From Actinomycetes bacterium (GTDB lineage: Bacteria > Planctomycetota > Phycisphaerae > JAACET01), in contig JAUXAG010000002.1 in NCBI GenBank assembly GCA_030614915.1, positions 149,138 through 213,137 of the forward strand: 64,000 nucleotides of DNA, read 5' to 3'. Below are positions 15,949 through 25,965 of this stretch, in pieces; positions within the stretch are counted from its first letter, which is position 1; every line of letters starts with the position of its first letter. Position numbers and translations under genes: made by a program. The notes beneath the pieces were generated by a model. It did not search any database. It was not told where the DNA came from and worked only from the letters and a program-made list of their open reading frames with translations.

Positions 15949-17406
15949 TCAATGCTCTGTTGGATTGTCGGTGTGGAAGTGAGGGTTTTTGACGGAGGGG
16001 AAGGTCAGGGTGAAGGTGGTGCCTTGGCCGATCTGGCTGTCGACGCGAAGGGAGATGTGGTGGGTCTGGGCAATGTGCTTGACGATGGCCAGGCCCAGGC
16101 CGGTACACATGGGGTTGTGCTGGGCGGCCTCCTTAGAACGATAATACTCCTGGAAAATGCGGGGCAAGGCGTCTTCACGGATGCCAATGCCCCGGTCGGT
16201 AATCTGCACTCGTCCTGAGCCATCTTCGAGCCGGCGGGAGCTAACCGTTACGGTACCGGCGGGGTGAGAATACTGCACGGCGTTGGCCAGGATGTTGGCC
16301 AACATCATTTCCAACTGATCGGCCACGCCTCGGACAGTTGCTTCGTGCAAGTCGGATTGGAAGGATATGTCGCGGGCCTGGGCCTGGGCCTGACTGGCAA
16401 CAACGGCCCGGGACAAGAGCTGAGCCACGTCCAGCTGCTCGGAGGGACGAACACCGGCAGCGGAACGCAAATTGGCCAACTGAAGCATCTCGCGGATTTG
16501 ATTGGATAACCTCTGGCTGCGGGCGTCAATCTTGGCCAAGACTTGGCGGGAGTCTTCGGTGAGCGGGCCGCAGTAACCCTTCATCAAGAGTTGGACATAA
16601 GACTGTATGGCGGCAAAGGGGGCTTTGAGCTCGTGGGTGGTGTGGAGCATGTGCTGAGTGCGTTCGCGATCGGCGGCCAGGAGACGTTCATTGACGACGA
16701 GCAACTGGCGATCCCTTTGGCGGACGGCTGAGGAGAGGTTGCTGGCCAAATACCAGACCACCAGGAATATTCCCACGGCCGAGCCGACGTGGAGGCTGAG
16801 CCTAAGCGGCGAATTCAAGAAGTGCGCCCGAAGTGCACGGTTTATCTGCTCGGCATATATGCCCGCCGGAGGAATAATACCGGTCAACTCGGCCCCGACG
16901 CAGCCGATGTAGAGCAGGCAGACCATAAAGGTAACAGCCAAGCTGGATCTGGGGGGGAAAAAGATGCAAGCCAAGACGGTGTGAAAGAGGTAGGCGAAAC
17001 AGATGAAGGTGTTGAGGCTGCCGAGGTAGTGAACGACGATGGTCAAGGTGAACAGGTCGATCACGATCTGGGTCCAGATGTTCAAATAGGCGCTAGGCCT
17101 GGAGGGGGCACAGGCAGTGAGCTTTCGGGCATGAATGAGAAAACAGAGATTAGCCAAACCGAGTACCAAGGCGAGGATCCAGGGCCATCGGCTGGGCACC
17201 TCGATACCGTAGCGATTCCGCAAACCTGGGCCGATGACTACGGCGGCAATCTCCACGGCCAAAAAAACGCCCACCACAATCCAGCGCAGGGTAATAAACC
17301 AAAGGACACTCCGGACGGCTACCTCCGAACCGATCTGTCCGGGCAAAGTCGCTGGAGGCTCCAGCTCATCCTTGGGCAGCGATGGGGACAGCTCAAAATG
17401 GGCCAT
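15949..17406 (-). CDS. Membrane sensor histidine kinase
   Basis: The protein has 485 aa. About six hydrophobic segments between residues 33 and 222 make a membrane sensor region. They are followed by a short linker, then the H-box (H258 in HTTHELKAPFAAIQSY), N-box (NILANAVQYS), G1 (ITDRGIGI) and G2 (GLGLAIVK). It would autophosphorylate on H258 and pass phosphate to a response regulator, none of which is encoded nearby. The phosphoacceptor motif has Lys where most kinases have Arg (HELKAP against HELRTP). It lies 45 bp downstream of the thioredoxin-like gene and is probably cotranscribed with it. The signal sensed is unknown. Confidence 0.92.
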   Translation of the reverse strand: MAHFELSPSLPKDELEPPATLPGQIGSEVAVRSVLWFITLRWIVVGVFLAVEIAAVVIGPGLRNRYGIEVPSRWPWILALVLGLANLCFLIHARKLTACAPSRPSAYLNIWTQIVIDLFTLTIVVHYLGSLNTFICFAYLFHTVLACIFFPPRSSLAVTFMVCLLYIGCVGAELTGIIPPAGIYAEQINRALRAHFLNSPLRLSLHVGSAVGIFLVVWYLASNLSSAVRQRDRQLLVVNERLLAADRERTQHMLHTTHELKAPFAAIQSYVQLLMKGYCGPLTEDSRQVLAKIDARSQRLSNQIREMLQLANLRSAAGVRPSEQLDVAQLLSRAVVASQAQAQARDISFQSDLHEATVRGVADQLEMMLANILANAVQYSHPAGTVTVSSRRLEDGSGRVQITDRGIGIREDALPRIFQEYYRSKEAAQHNPMCTGLGLAIVKHIAQTHHISLRVDSQIGQGTTFTLTFPSVKNPHFHTDNPTEH

Positions 17407-17451
17407 GCAAGCATTCCGTTGGGATGTCCACGGTTAAAGGTTCAATCATGG

Positions 17452-18045
17452 TCAATCATTATATCTGTGCCGCAAGAGGGGAGCGAGTCTGAGCATGGCC
17501 TGGGAGCGTTCAACCAGGTCGAGCCAATCTTGCAAGTCCTGCTTGAGGACATTTTGCTCGGGTGGGGCAAGGCCGCTGGCGCAGGCAGGACCCAGCTCGG
17601 TGGCCAACTTGGCTCGGTAAATCGGTAGGTGCCGATCGCCGAAGCGGCCCAGCTCAAAGAAGTCTTCGGAGAGGAATACGGCTACGGGGACCTTTGAGGC
17701 CCCGTTGATGCGCAGTTCCTCGGCCAATTCGGGATTCTCCTTGTTGTCAATGAAACGCAGATCAATGAAGTCGTTGGCCTGGGCGATGTGCTGGATGAGC
17801 GGGCCCTGGCGAACGCAGTCTCCACACCATATGCCGGACATAAACACGATATTCAACTTGCGAACGAAACTCTTAATCAGCTCTTGCTGTTGACCGGTGA
17901 GCTGGATGGCCTGGTAGTGCTGGTTCCATCGTTGCTGGTAGGTCTCCTGGCCAGTGGCCAAATAATCCTGGTAGTTGAGGGCCTTGGCGAAGTGAGCTTT
18001 GAAGAAGTCGGCTCTTTTGTCGTGGTAGTCGGGTAGGTCCGGCAT
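17452..18045 (-). CDS. Thioredoxin-family protein (Thioredoxin_9 type)
   Basis: The protein has 197 aa from the ATG at 18045, chosen because AAAGGAG precedes it by about 9 nt; upstream in-frame codons have no such signal. The active site is WCGDC (about residues 73-77), preceded by a beta strand (LNIVFMSGI) and followed by SKVPVAVFLSEDFFELG with the cis-proline typical of the thioredoxin fold. No signal peptide is seen, so it is probably cytoplasmic. It resembles the small thioredoxin-like proteins grouped as Thioredoxin_9. Its redox partner is unknown. It leads a two-gene minus-strand unit with the histidine kinase. Confidence 0.78.
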   Translation of the reverse strand: MPDLPDYHDKRADFFKAHFAKALNYQDYLATGQETYQQRWNQHYQAIQLTGQQQELIKSFVRKLNIVFMSGIWCGDCVRQGPLIQHIAQANDFIDLRFIDNKENPELAEELRINGASKVPVAVFLSEDFFELGRFGDRHLPIYRAKLATELGPACASGLAPPEQNVLKQDLQDWLDLVERSQAMLRLAPLLRHRYND

Positions 18046-18256
18046 CGGGAGGTCTCCTTTGCCAAGGAAGTATTCGGAGTTGGCGGCAAGGTTACAGGAT
18101 TGCCGTGCCGACATTATGATGAACGGGCAAGAAAGCTGCAAGATGCTTTTGGCGGGCTGGGAGTTCGACGGTTGACACCGACGAGCAAATAGCGACAATA
18201 ACCAACTCGCAGCTTATGCTTGATGAGTGCACGAGTAATTGACTTGAGGGTTTGCG

Positions 18257-20971
18257 GTGGCAGTGGAAGCTACAAGCAAGGCAATCCGGCAAGGGTTTGT
18301 GGACTTTTTCGCGGCCCGGGGCCATAAGATCGTACCCAGCGCGTCGGTGGTGCCGGTAGATGATCCGACGCTGATGTTCATCAATGCGGGGATGAACCAG
18401 TTCAAGGATATCTTTCTGGGGACGCGCAAGCCGGACTACCTGCGGGCAGCCAACAGCCAGAAGTGTATTCGGGTCTCAGGCAAACACAACGACCTGGAAG
18501 AGGTGGGCAAGGACGGGTATCACCACACCTTCTTCGAGATGCTGGGGAACTGGTCGTTCGGGGATTACTTCAAGAAAGAGGCAATCGAGTGGGCCTGGGA
18601 ACTGCTGGTGAAGGAATGGGGCCTGGAGGCGGATCGTATGTGGGCGGGCGTTTTCGGGGGGGATGAGAAGGACGGTTTGGCCAGAGATGACGAATCAGCC
18701 CAGATTTGGCAGAAGGTAATTGGGCTGCCGAGCAAACGGGTCCTGGCGTTCGGCAAGAAGGATAACTTTTGGGAGATGGGGGATGCGGGGCCTTGCGGGC
18801 CGTGCAGTGAGTTGCACATCGATCTTGGTGAGGGATCGTGCGAAGGAAAACACCACGGAGCCTGCGGGGTTAACGTGGAGGACAAGTTGGGCAAGTGTTC
18901 ACGGTTTCTGGAACTGTGGAACCTGGTGTTCATCGAATTCAACCGCGACCGCCAAGGCAAGCTACATGATTTGTCGGCCAAGCACGTGGACACCGGGCTG
19001 GGACTGGAGCGCACGGTCAGGGTGTTAGGGGGCAAGGGAAGCAATTACGACACGGATTTGTTTACGGAGATCTTTGCGGAGATTGAACGGCTAACTTCCA
19101 AGCAATACGACAGCGAAGCCGACGGGCAAACGGAGATAGCCTTTCGGGTGATTGCCGATCACATCCGCTCGCTGGTGGTTGCTGCCGCCGACGGTGCCCT
19201 GCCGAGCAATGAAGGGCGTGGCTATGTACTTCGGCGGATCCTTCGGCGGGCGGCAAGGTACGGTCGGAAGCTGGACATGCATGAGCCGTTCATCTATCGG
19301 CTGGTTGAGCCGGTGGTGAATACACTGGGGGGGGCGTTTGAGGAGATAACGGCCAAGGCGGAGTTGGCTGAGCAGGTGATCCGTTCGGAGGAAGAAAGTT
19401 TTGGGCGAACCCTTGACCGAGGGATAGAAATTTTTCAAGAGGCGGCGGAGCGGGCGAAGAAAAAGAATGAGCCCATCAGCGGTGAAGATGCGTTCAAGCT
19501 GCACGACACGTTCGGGTTCCCCGTGGACTTGACGAATCTGATGGCCCAAGAGCAGGGCTTGAAAGTTGACATCGGGGCCTTTGAGAAGCTGATGGCCGAA
19601 GCCCGGAAAAAGGCCCGGGCGGCGGGTAAGACGACGCATCTGGTGGCGGTGGAGGCGAGTTTGCCGCAAACCATCGATACGGACAAGTACGAAGGGCTTT
19701 CGACGAGGGGGAACATTCTGGGCTGGGTTAAGGAAGGGACGTTTGTAGATGAGGGCAAGCTGTCGGGCAAGAAGCAGGTTGGGCTGGTGCTGGACAGGAC
19801 CTGTTTCTACGTCGAGCAGGGCGGGCAGGTCGGCGATAGGGGGAGCATTCAGACTGAAACGGGGCGGTTTGCAGTAAGTGACACGCAACTGGCCGCAGGT
19901 GGGCTGATACACGTGGGGCAGCTCGAGGGTGGGCAAATATCCGTGGGCCAGCAGGCCAAGCTTCAGGTAAGCAGCGTGCGGCTGGATACGGCGCGAAATC
20001 ACACGGCTACGCACCTGCTGCATCAGGCCCTGCGGGAGGTGCTGGGCGAGCAGGTTAGGCAGCGGGGTTCACGAGTGGGTCCCCAGAGCCTGCGTTTTGA
20101 CTTCGACCATTTGCAGCCGGTGAGCAAGGATGAGCTGCGGATGGTGGAGCGGCTGGTGAACGAAAAGGTGCGTTCGGACCTGGCGGTGATTACGCGAGAG
20201 ATGCCGTTAGCCCAGGCCAAGAACCTGGAGGGACTGCGGGCCTTCTTCGGCGAGAAATACGGCGATGTGGTACGGGTAGTGGAGTTGGAAGACGGTAACT
20301 GCCGGGAGCTTTGCGGGGGAACGCACCTGGAGCGGACGGGTCAGATAGGGCTGTTCAAGATTATCGGCGAAGAATCGGTGGCCAAGGGGATTCGGCGGAT
20401 CACGGCGGTTACGGGGGAAAGGGCCTATGAAGAACTGGTGAGTCTGGAAGAGACTGTAGAACAGGTGAGCGAGCTGCTGAAGACCGGGCCGGAGAGGATC
20501 GCCGAGCGGATAGCGGCTCTGCAGAAGCAGGTAAAGGATTTGAACAGCCGACTGGCCGGCAGCGGTGGCGGTGGAGCTGGGCCCGTCAAGAGCTTCAGAG
20601 CAGAGTTGGCGGCCAATGCGGTGCGGCTAGGCTCTACGGCGGTGGTGATAGCCGAGGCCCCGGCCAACGAGCGTCCGGAATGGATGCGGACGACAGCGGA
20701 TTGGCTGCGAAAGGAGCTGGACTCGGTAGCGGTAATGCTGGCCAGCAAGGTTGGGGGCAAGGCCCTGCTGACAGCGGCCCTGAGCGAGGATTTGGTGAAG
20801 CGGGGACTTTCGGCGTCGGAGTGGATCGAGTCGGCGGCGAAGGTGCTGGGCGGTAAAGGCGGAGGCAAGGCGTCGCTGGCCCAGGGGGGCGGGCCTTCAC
20901 CGGAAAACATCAGTGTGGCATTGAAGCAGGCTTACAAGGATATCAAGGCACGTCTTAGCGAAAGCACGTAG
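18257..20971 (+). CDS. alaS: Alanine--tRNA ligase
   Basis: The protein has 904 aa with a GTG start at 18257 preceded by GAGGG. It charges tRNA-Ala and clears mischarged Ser and Gly. The class II catalytic core starts with FFAARGHKIVPSAS and contains FINAGMNQFKD and HHTFFEMLGNWSFGDYFK. The editing site has H582/H586 (HTATHLLH) and C682, C686 and H690 (CRELCGGTH), all intact. The C-terminal DHHA1-type region ends with the glycine-rich GGGKASLAQGGG. Full length, with no neighbour in the same operon. Confidence 0.98.
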   Translation: MAVEATSKAIRQGFVDFFAARGHKIVPSASVVPVDDPTLMFINAGMNQFKDIFLGTRKPDYLRAANSQKCIRVSGKHNDLEEVGKDGYHHTFFEMLGNWSFGDYFKKEAIEWAWELLVKEWGLEADRMWAGVFGGDEKDGLARDDESAQIWQKVIGLPSKRVLAFGKKDNFWEMGDAGPCGPCSELHIDLGEGSCEGKHHGACGVNVEDKLGKCSRFLELWNLVFIEFNRDRQGKLHDLSAKHVDTGLGLERTVRVLGGKGSNYDTDLFTEIFAEIERLTSKQYDSEADGQTEIAFRVIADHIRSLVVAAADGALPSNEGRGYVLRRILRRAARYGRKLDMHEPFIYRLVEPVVNTLGGAFEEITAKAELAEQVIRSEEESFGRTLDRGIEIFQEAAERAKKKNEPISGEDAFKLHDTFGFPVDLTNLMAQEQGLKVDIGAFEKLMAEARKKARAAGKTTHLVAVEASLPQTIDTDKYEGLSTRGNILGWVKEGTFVDEGKLSGKKQVGLVLDRTCFYVEQGGQVGDRGSIQTETGRFAVSDTQLAAGGLIHVGQLEGGQISVGQQAKLQVSSVRLDTARNHTATHLLHQALREVLGEQVRQRGSRVGPQSLRFDFDHLQPVSKDELRMVERLVNEKVRSDLAVITREMPLAQAKNLEGLRAFFGEKYGDVVRVVELEDGNCRELCGGTHLERTGQIGLFKIIGEESVAKGIRRITAVTGERAYEELVSLEETVEQVSELLKTGPERIAERIAALQKQVKDLNSRLAGSGGGGAGPVKSFRAELAANAVRLGSTAVVIAEAPANERPEWMRTTADWLRKELDSVAVMLASKVGGKALLTAALSEDLVKRGLSASEWIESAAKVLGGKGGGKASLAQGGGPSPENISVALKQAYKDIKARLSEST

Positions 20972-21007
20972 AAAAGTCCCCTTTTGAGAAGTTAGTTTCG
21001 TGGTTAG

Positions 21008-22372
<1,365 letters not shown>

Positions 22373-22379
22373 CAAGGTT

Positions 22380-22973
22380 ATGCCTATGGTTCTTGAGCGT
22401 CGAAAACAAAGGGATATACGAAGGGGAGGTGAGGCGCAGAGGGACTTTTCGCCGGCGGTCTTCTGGCTGCTGCTTGGTGCGGGAATGGCTGTTCTGGGGG
22501 CCTGCATGGTAGTACCGCTATGGATGAACTGTCAGGTTCTGGCGGGTCAGAGCCGAGCACTGAGCGAGCGGCTGGCAGAGTATCGTTTGGGGGCGATGGC
22601 AGACCAGGAAGCCATCGAAGCGGCCCAGCACAGTGTGGCCTTCAACGAGAGGCTGCTCATCGAGGAGTTGAACTACCAACGGCCGGGCGAGCAAATCCTG
22701 TTAGCAAGCTACGTTCAAGAAGGCCAGGCCGAGCCGGCGGCCGCAGAACAAGCTGGCCTCGGCCCGCCTTGGCTGGGGGCGTTCGTCCAGCGGGATACTC
22801 GCAGCATATTGCTGGTGATCTCGGGGGCACTAGTGCTATTTGCCTTCGTTTATTATCCAGCCGGCGGCCGATCAGCGGGGGCAAAAAAGGTGCCGAAGAT
22901 ACCGGTGCACTCAATGCCGGCTAGATTCATCGGGGCCACGCAGATTCGCCAATCAAACCTCTACAAAATGTAA
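22380..22973 (+). CDS. FtsB/DivIC-like membrane protein (tentative)
   Basis: The protein has 197 aa from the ATG at 22380. A basic cytoplasmic N-terminus is followed by a membrane helix (about 27-50), a stretch with coiled-coil character (about 53-95) and ELNYQRPGEQILLASY, which resembles the end of the FtsB/DivIC domain where an RPGE-like motif follows the coil. Unlike FtsB it continues with an Ala/Glu-rich linker, a second membrane helix (about 142-162) and a basic tail. FtsB and DivIC are bitopic septum proteins. Position right after eno supports the idea. The sequence match itself is weak; a lineage-specific membrane protein is the alternative. It overlaps the convergent exchanger gene by 13 bp. 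Confidence 0.5.
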   Translation: MPMVLERRKQRDIRRGGEAQRDFSPAVFWLLLGAGMAVLGACMVVPLWMNCQVLAGQSRALSERLAEYRLGAMADQEAIEAAQHSVAFNERLLIEELNYQRPGEQILLASYVQEGQAEPAAAEQAGLGPPWLGAFVQRDTRSILLVISGALVLFAFVYYPAGGRSAGAKKVPKIPVHSMPARFIGATQIRQSNLYKM

Positions 22974-24007
22974 ACAACCACTACGAAGATAAGATAGATG
23001 ATCAGCATGCCCAGGCTGAGCCAACGGCTGAGCTGTTTCTTACTGGTCCAGATGTTCAGGTGGAACAGGGCGATTATTATGAGCATGACGGGGAAATTCA
23101 GCCACAAGAAGCGATGTGGTATGGCCAATGGGCCAACTGTAGCTGCGGCACCGAAGACGAAAAAGACATTGAGGATATTAGCGCCAATAACGTTGCCGAC
23201 GAGCAGTTCCTTGTGCCCCTTGATTAGACTCATGAGGCCGGTGGCGAACTCAGGGATGGAGGTGCCCAGAGCGAGAAGGGTTACAGAGACGACGTGAGCG
23301 GGGACGCCGAGCTTGAGGGCGAGCTCTTCGATAACCATCACCAGCCCTTTGGCAGCAATAATTACCAACACAAAACCTATGACTGTCAGGAAGATGGGTT
23401 TGCTGAGCTTGGCCGAAAGAGCCGCCGAGCCGTTTTGCTCATTGTTGGTGGCAGCGCTCTGTCTGGCCCATTTTATAGAGAACAGGGTGTAAGCAAACAA
23501 ACCGATGAGCAGGATGATGCCAAAGGTACGGCCAAAGATTCTTGTCCCATCAGCTGCTGTGGTCTGGCTGGAGAGCAGATAGAGGACGAACAAGAGGACT
23601 ACGCCTCCGATCTGGAACCAGGCGTTTCGACTCAAGGTGAAGCGGTTGACGGGGAGTCTGGTGATGACACAACAGAGCCCGAAGACCAGGCCGGCGTTGC
23701 AAATGATAGAACCTACCGCGTTTCCGGCAGCTATTCCGCCCTGGCCTTGTAGGCTGGCAATCACCGAAGCGGTGGCTTCGGGTAGGGTGGTTCCGAGGGA
23801 AACGACGGTGGCCCCGATGATGATTTTGGGCACGCCGAGATTGCCGGCCAAGCCGACGGCACCATCGACCAAGAAGTCGGCCCCTTTGGTCAGGATGATG
23901 AAACAGGCTATCAGGGATGCGAAGAGGAAGGCTACGGCCTGGGGATCGGACAAGCCAGTGTACCAGGCCTGGAAGTCCTGCGACAAGGATGTAAGCAAAC
24001 CGAGCAT
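22961..24007 (-). CDS. Ca2+/Na+ antiporter (CaCA family, YrbG-like)
   Basis: The protein has 348 aa from the ATG at 24007; an upstream in-frame extension to 24154 is polar and unlike the family, so I left it out. There are ten or so hydrophobic segments in two halves. Each half carries an alpha-repeat: GATVVSLGTTLPEATASV (first) and VTLLALGTSIPEFATGL (second), containing the acidic ion-binding residues of the CaCA family. The asparagines in GNAVGSIICN and GNVIGANILNV are also typical. It is an inner-membrane cation exchanger; the ion is most likely Ca2+ against Na+ or H+. Confidence 0.92.
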   Translation of the reverse strand: MLGLLTSLSQDFQAWYTGLSDPQAVAFLFASLIACFIILTKGADFLVDGAVGLAGNLGVPKIIIGATVVSLGTTLPEATASVIASLQGQGGIAAGNAVGSIICNAGLVFGLCCVITRLPVNRFTLSRNAWFQIGGVVLLFVLYLLSSQTTAADGTRIFGRTFGIILLIGLFAYTLFSIKWARQSAATNNEQNGSAALSAKLSKPIFLTVIGFVLVIIAAKGLVMVIEELALKLGVPAHVVSVTLLALGTSIPEFATGLMSLIKGHKELLVGNVIGANILNVFFVFGAAATVGPLAIPHRFLWLNFPVMLIIIALFHLNIWTSKKQLSRWLSLGMLIIYLIFVVVVYIL

Positions 24008-24518
24008 TTTCCAAACCCGCCAGGAAGCTTTTGACCCCGAGAGCGGCCAATCTACACGGAGTGCCAGCCAAAGACAAGGCTGCCCTGCCGGGGTCAACAG
24101 ATCAGGTGAGGCAGAATCGAGCGTCCGGTCCGGTAACCTCGTGGAGCGTAACACAATATGTAGTTATTCGGACCACAACAGGTTGGGGACCCTCTGTTAG
24201 ATGGGGCAATTTAGGCAAACTAGGGCGTTTTTTGCCGTCTGCTCGGGGAGAAAAATTTTTCGATAATTTTGCCCCCTATCGCGGCGGGCCAAGGTAAGTC
24301 CTTTATTGAAAGGGTCCTGCGTAATAGGAGTTTTTGGCGGCAGTTCTCAAGAGATGAAGGCCCAGCGGTCGATAAGAACAACAGGCAAGCAGGGAAGCAA
24401 GCTGCCTAGCAATACTGAAAAGGCCGCGTGCACGGATGCTTGTTTTCCGAGGGCTATACAACATCTTGGGGAGGTGCCTTGGCGGGAATTCCTCTCCAAA
24501 GGGACAAGGACATCTGAA

Positions 24519-24800
24519 ATGGTGAATGTTGGACCAATACAAGCTCCAGGTGGAATGCAGCCGATAAGCGGGCCGAGGCTGGACGGCATAAAACCGGGCG
24601 GGGCGATCCCCAACAGTATTCCAGTGGACCGGGTGGAGATCTCTCAGATCGCTCGACTGATGAGCGAGGTCTCGTTGCTACCGGAGGTGCGAGCTGAGAA
24701 GATAGCTCAGGTCAGGGCCCAGATTGAGGCGGGGACATATATCACGCCGGAGAAAATGGATATCGCGGTAGAACGGTTGCTGGAGGACCTGCAAATCTAG
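24519..24800 (+). CDS. flgM: Anti-sigma-28 factor FlgM
   Basis: The protein has 93 aa from the ATG at 24519, selected because AAGGA lies 8 nt upstream and the longer reading frame has no family similarity. The last 55 residues match FlgM: a helix starting VEISQIARLMSEVSLLPEVR, the block KIAQVRAQIEAGTYITPEKM and a final leucine-rich helix. FlgM holds the flagellar sigma factor FliA inactive until the hook is finished and FlgM is exported. No other flagellar gene is in the window, so flgM is isolated here. It is followed by a small GACACCT/AGGTGTC hairpin and then a strong terminator. Confidence 0.82.
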   Translation: MVNVGPIQAPGGMQPISGPRLDGIKPGGAIPNSIPVDRVEISQIARLMSEVSLLPEVRAEKIAQVRAQIEAGTYITPEKMDIAVERLLEDLQI

Positions 24801-24803
24801 ACC

Positions 24804-24840
24804 TAGTGAAGACACCTGTGAAGTCGAGGTGTCGTTCTTC
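24804..24840 (+). terminator. Short hairpin after flgM
   Basis: GACACCT, a loop of about 9 nt and AGGTGTC are followed by GTTCTTCT, a few bases beyond the flgM stop. The tail is only partly T-rich, so it may act together with the larger hairpin that follows. Confidence 0.4.
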
Positions 24841-24847
24841 TAATGCT

Positions 24848-24902
24848 GATGCCGAGCAACCCTGTTGTATTGGAGCATAACAGGGACTCGGCATCTTTTT
24901 TT
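24848..24902 (+). terminator. Strong two-step hairpin terminator between flgM and pyrK
   Basis: The outer stem GATGCCGAG/CTCGGCATC (9 bp, perfect) encloses an inner stem CCCTGTT/AACAGGG (7 bp, perfect) with a loop of about 13 nt, followed by seven T residues. This should isolate flgM from the pyr operon. Confidence 0.9.
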
Positions 24903-24969
24903 GCCGGGGACAGATGCCAGAGCTGCGGACAGGAGGTATAATGGCGGCCGAACTAATAGTGTGGAGCAG

Positions 24970-25965
24970 ATGGAGCGGAATGCAAAGATGACCCGCGGAG
25001 AAAAAACTACACCCAGCAGCGAACGGGCGCCCAGACAATACCGGGGGCGGGTGGTGAACCGGCGAGAGTTTTCGGCGCAGTTCCTGTGGATTGAGCTGGA
25101 AGCGGCGGGGTTCGCCGGAGCCGGGCCTGGACAATTCGTAGTAGTCCACTGTGCCGACGAGTCGGATTACGTGGCAGGGCGGGCCTGGGAGGATTCGGGG
25201 GATTGGCCGAGGGCGAAGTCGGCGGAGCTGCGAAACAGAGTAGCCTTGGTACACCGGCCATTTAGCATAGCTGATATGGTCGACGGAGCCAATGGCTCTC
25301 GATTAGCATTGCAATTTCGCGTTCTGGGTCCGGGGACGAGTTGGCTGGCAGAAAAGGCCCAAGTTGGAGCCCAGCTGCGTTTGGTCGGGCCTTTGGGCAA
25401 GGGATTCAGGATGGAGGGTGTTCGACAGGCGGTGCTGGCGGCGGGGGGCATGGGGATGGCCCCGATGCTGTTTCTGGCCAGGCAGCTCAGACGAATGGGC
25501 ACCGAGGTGGTGCTGCTGGCGGGGGCTAAGACTAGAGAGCTTCTGCCCTTGGAGATAACCGCAGGTGCAGTGATAGATGAGGAGGGTGAACCGAGCTTCT
25601 GCTGTGAGTCTTTTACCGAGCTGGAGGTAAAGGTTGGTATAGCTACAGACGATGGTTCGGCGGGCAGATTGGGGCTGCTGAGCGACAGTCTGGCGGATTA
25701 TCTGTCGCGTCACCGGGAGCTATGCCAAACCGGCAGCGTGGTGTATACTTGTGGGCCAGAAGCGATGATGAGCAAGGTTGTCCAGACTACTCAAGTCCAT
25801 CAGCTGCCGTGCCAAGTCTGCATGGAGCGTTATATGGCCTGCGGGGTAGGGGCATGCCAGTCGTGTGTCTGCAGGCAGAAATCCGAGCGGAGTGAGGACG
25901 GCTGGGAGTACAAGCTGGTCTGCAACGATGGGCCTGTTTTCGACGGGCAGAGTATCCTATGGTAA
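24970..25965 (+). CDS. pyrK: Dihydroorotate dehydrogenase B, electron transfer subunit
   Basis: The protein has 331 aa from the ATG at 24970 (an ATG at 24988 is possible; GGAG precedes the first). It passes electrons from PyrD to NAD+ through FAD and a [2Fe-2S] cluster. The FAD-binding region includes HRPFSIAD, the nucleotide-binding region LAAGGMGMAPMLFLARQL, and the cluster ligands fall in CGVGACQSC (C291, C296, C299) with C318. It is longer than typical PyrK (about 260 aa) because of N-terminal and mid-domain insertions. It overlaps pyrD by 7 bp, the normal pairing for the NAD-dependent class 1B enzyme. Confidence 0.92.
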   Translation: MERNAKMTRGEKTTPSSERAPRQYRGRVVNRREFSAQFLWIELEAAGFAGAGPGQFVVVHCADESDYVAGRAWEDSGDWPRAKSAELRNRVALVHRPFSIADMVDGANGSRLALQFRVLGPGTSWLAEKAQVGAQLRLVGPLGKGFRMEGVRQAVLAAGGMGMAPMLFLARQLRRMGTEVVLLAGAKTRELLPLEITAGAVIDEEGEPSFCCESFTELEVKVGIATDDGSAGRLGLLSDSLADYLSRHRELCQTGSVVYTCGPEAMMSKVVQTTQVHQLPCQVCMERYMACGVGACQSCVCRQKSERSEDGWEYKLVCNDGPVFDGQSILW

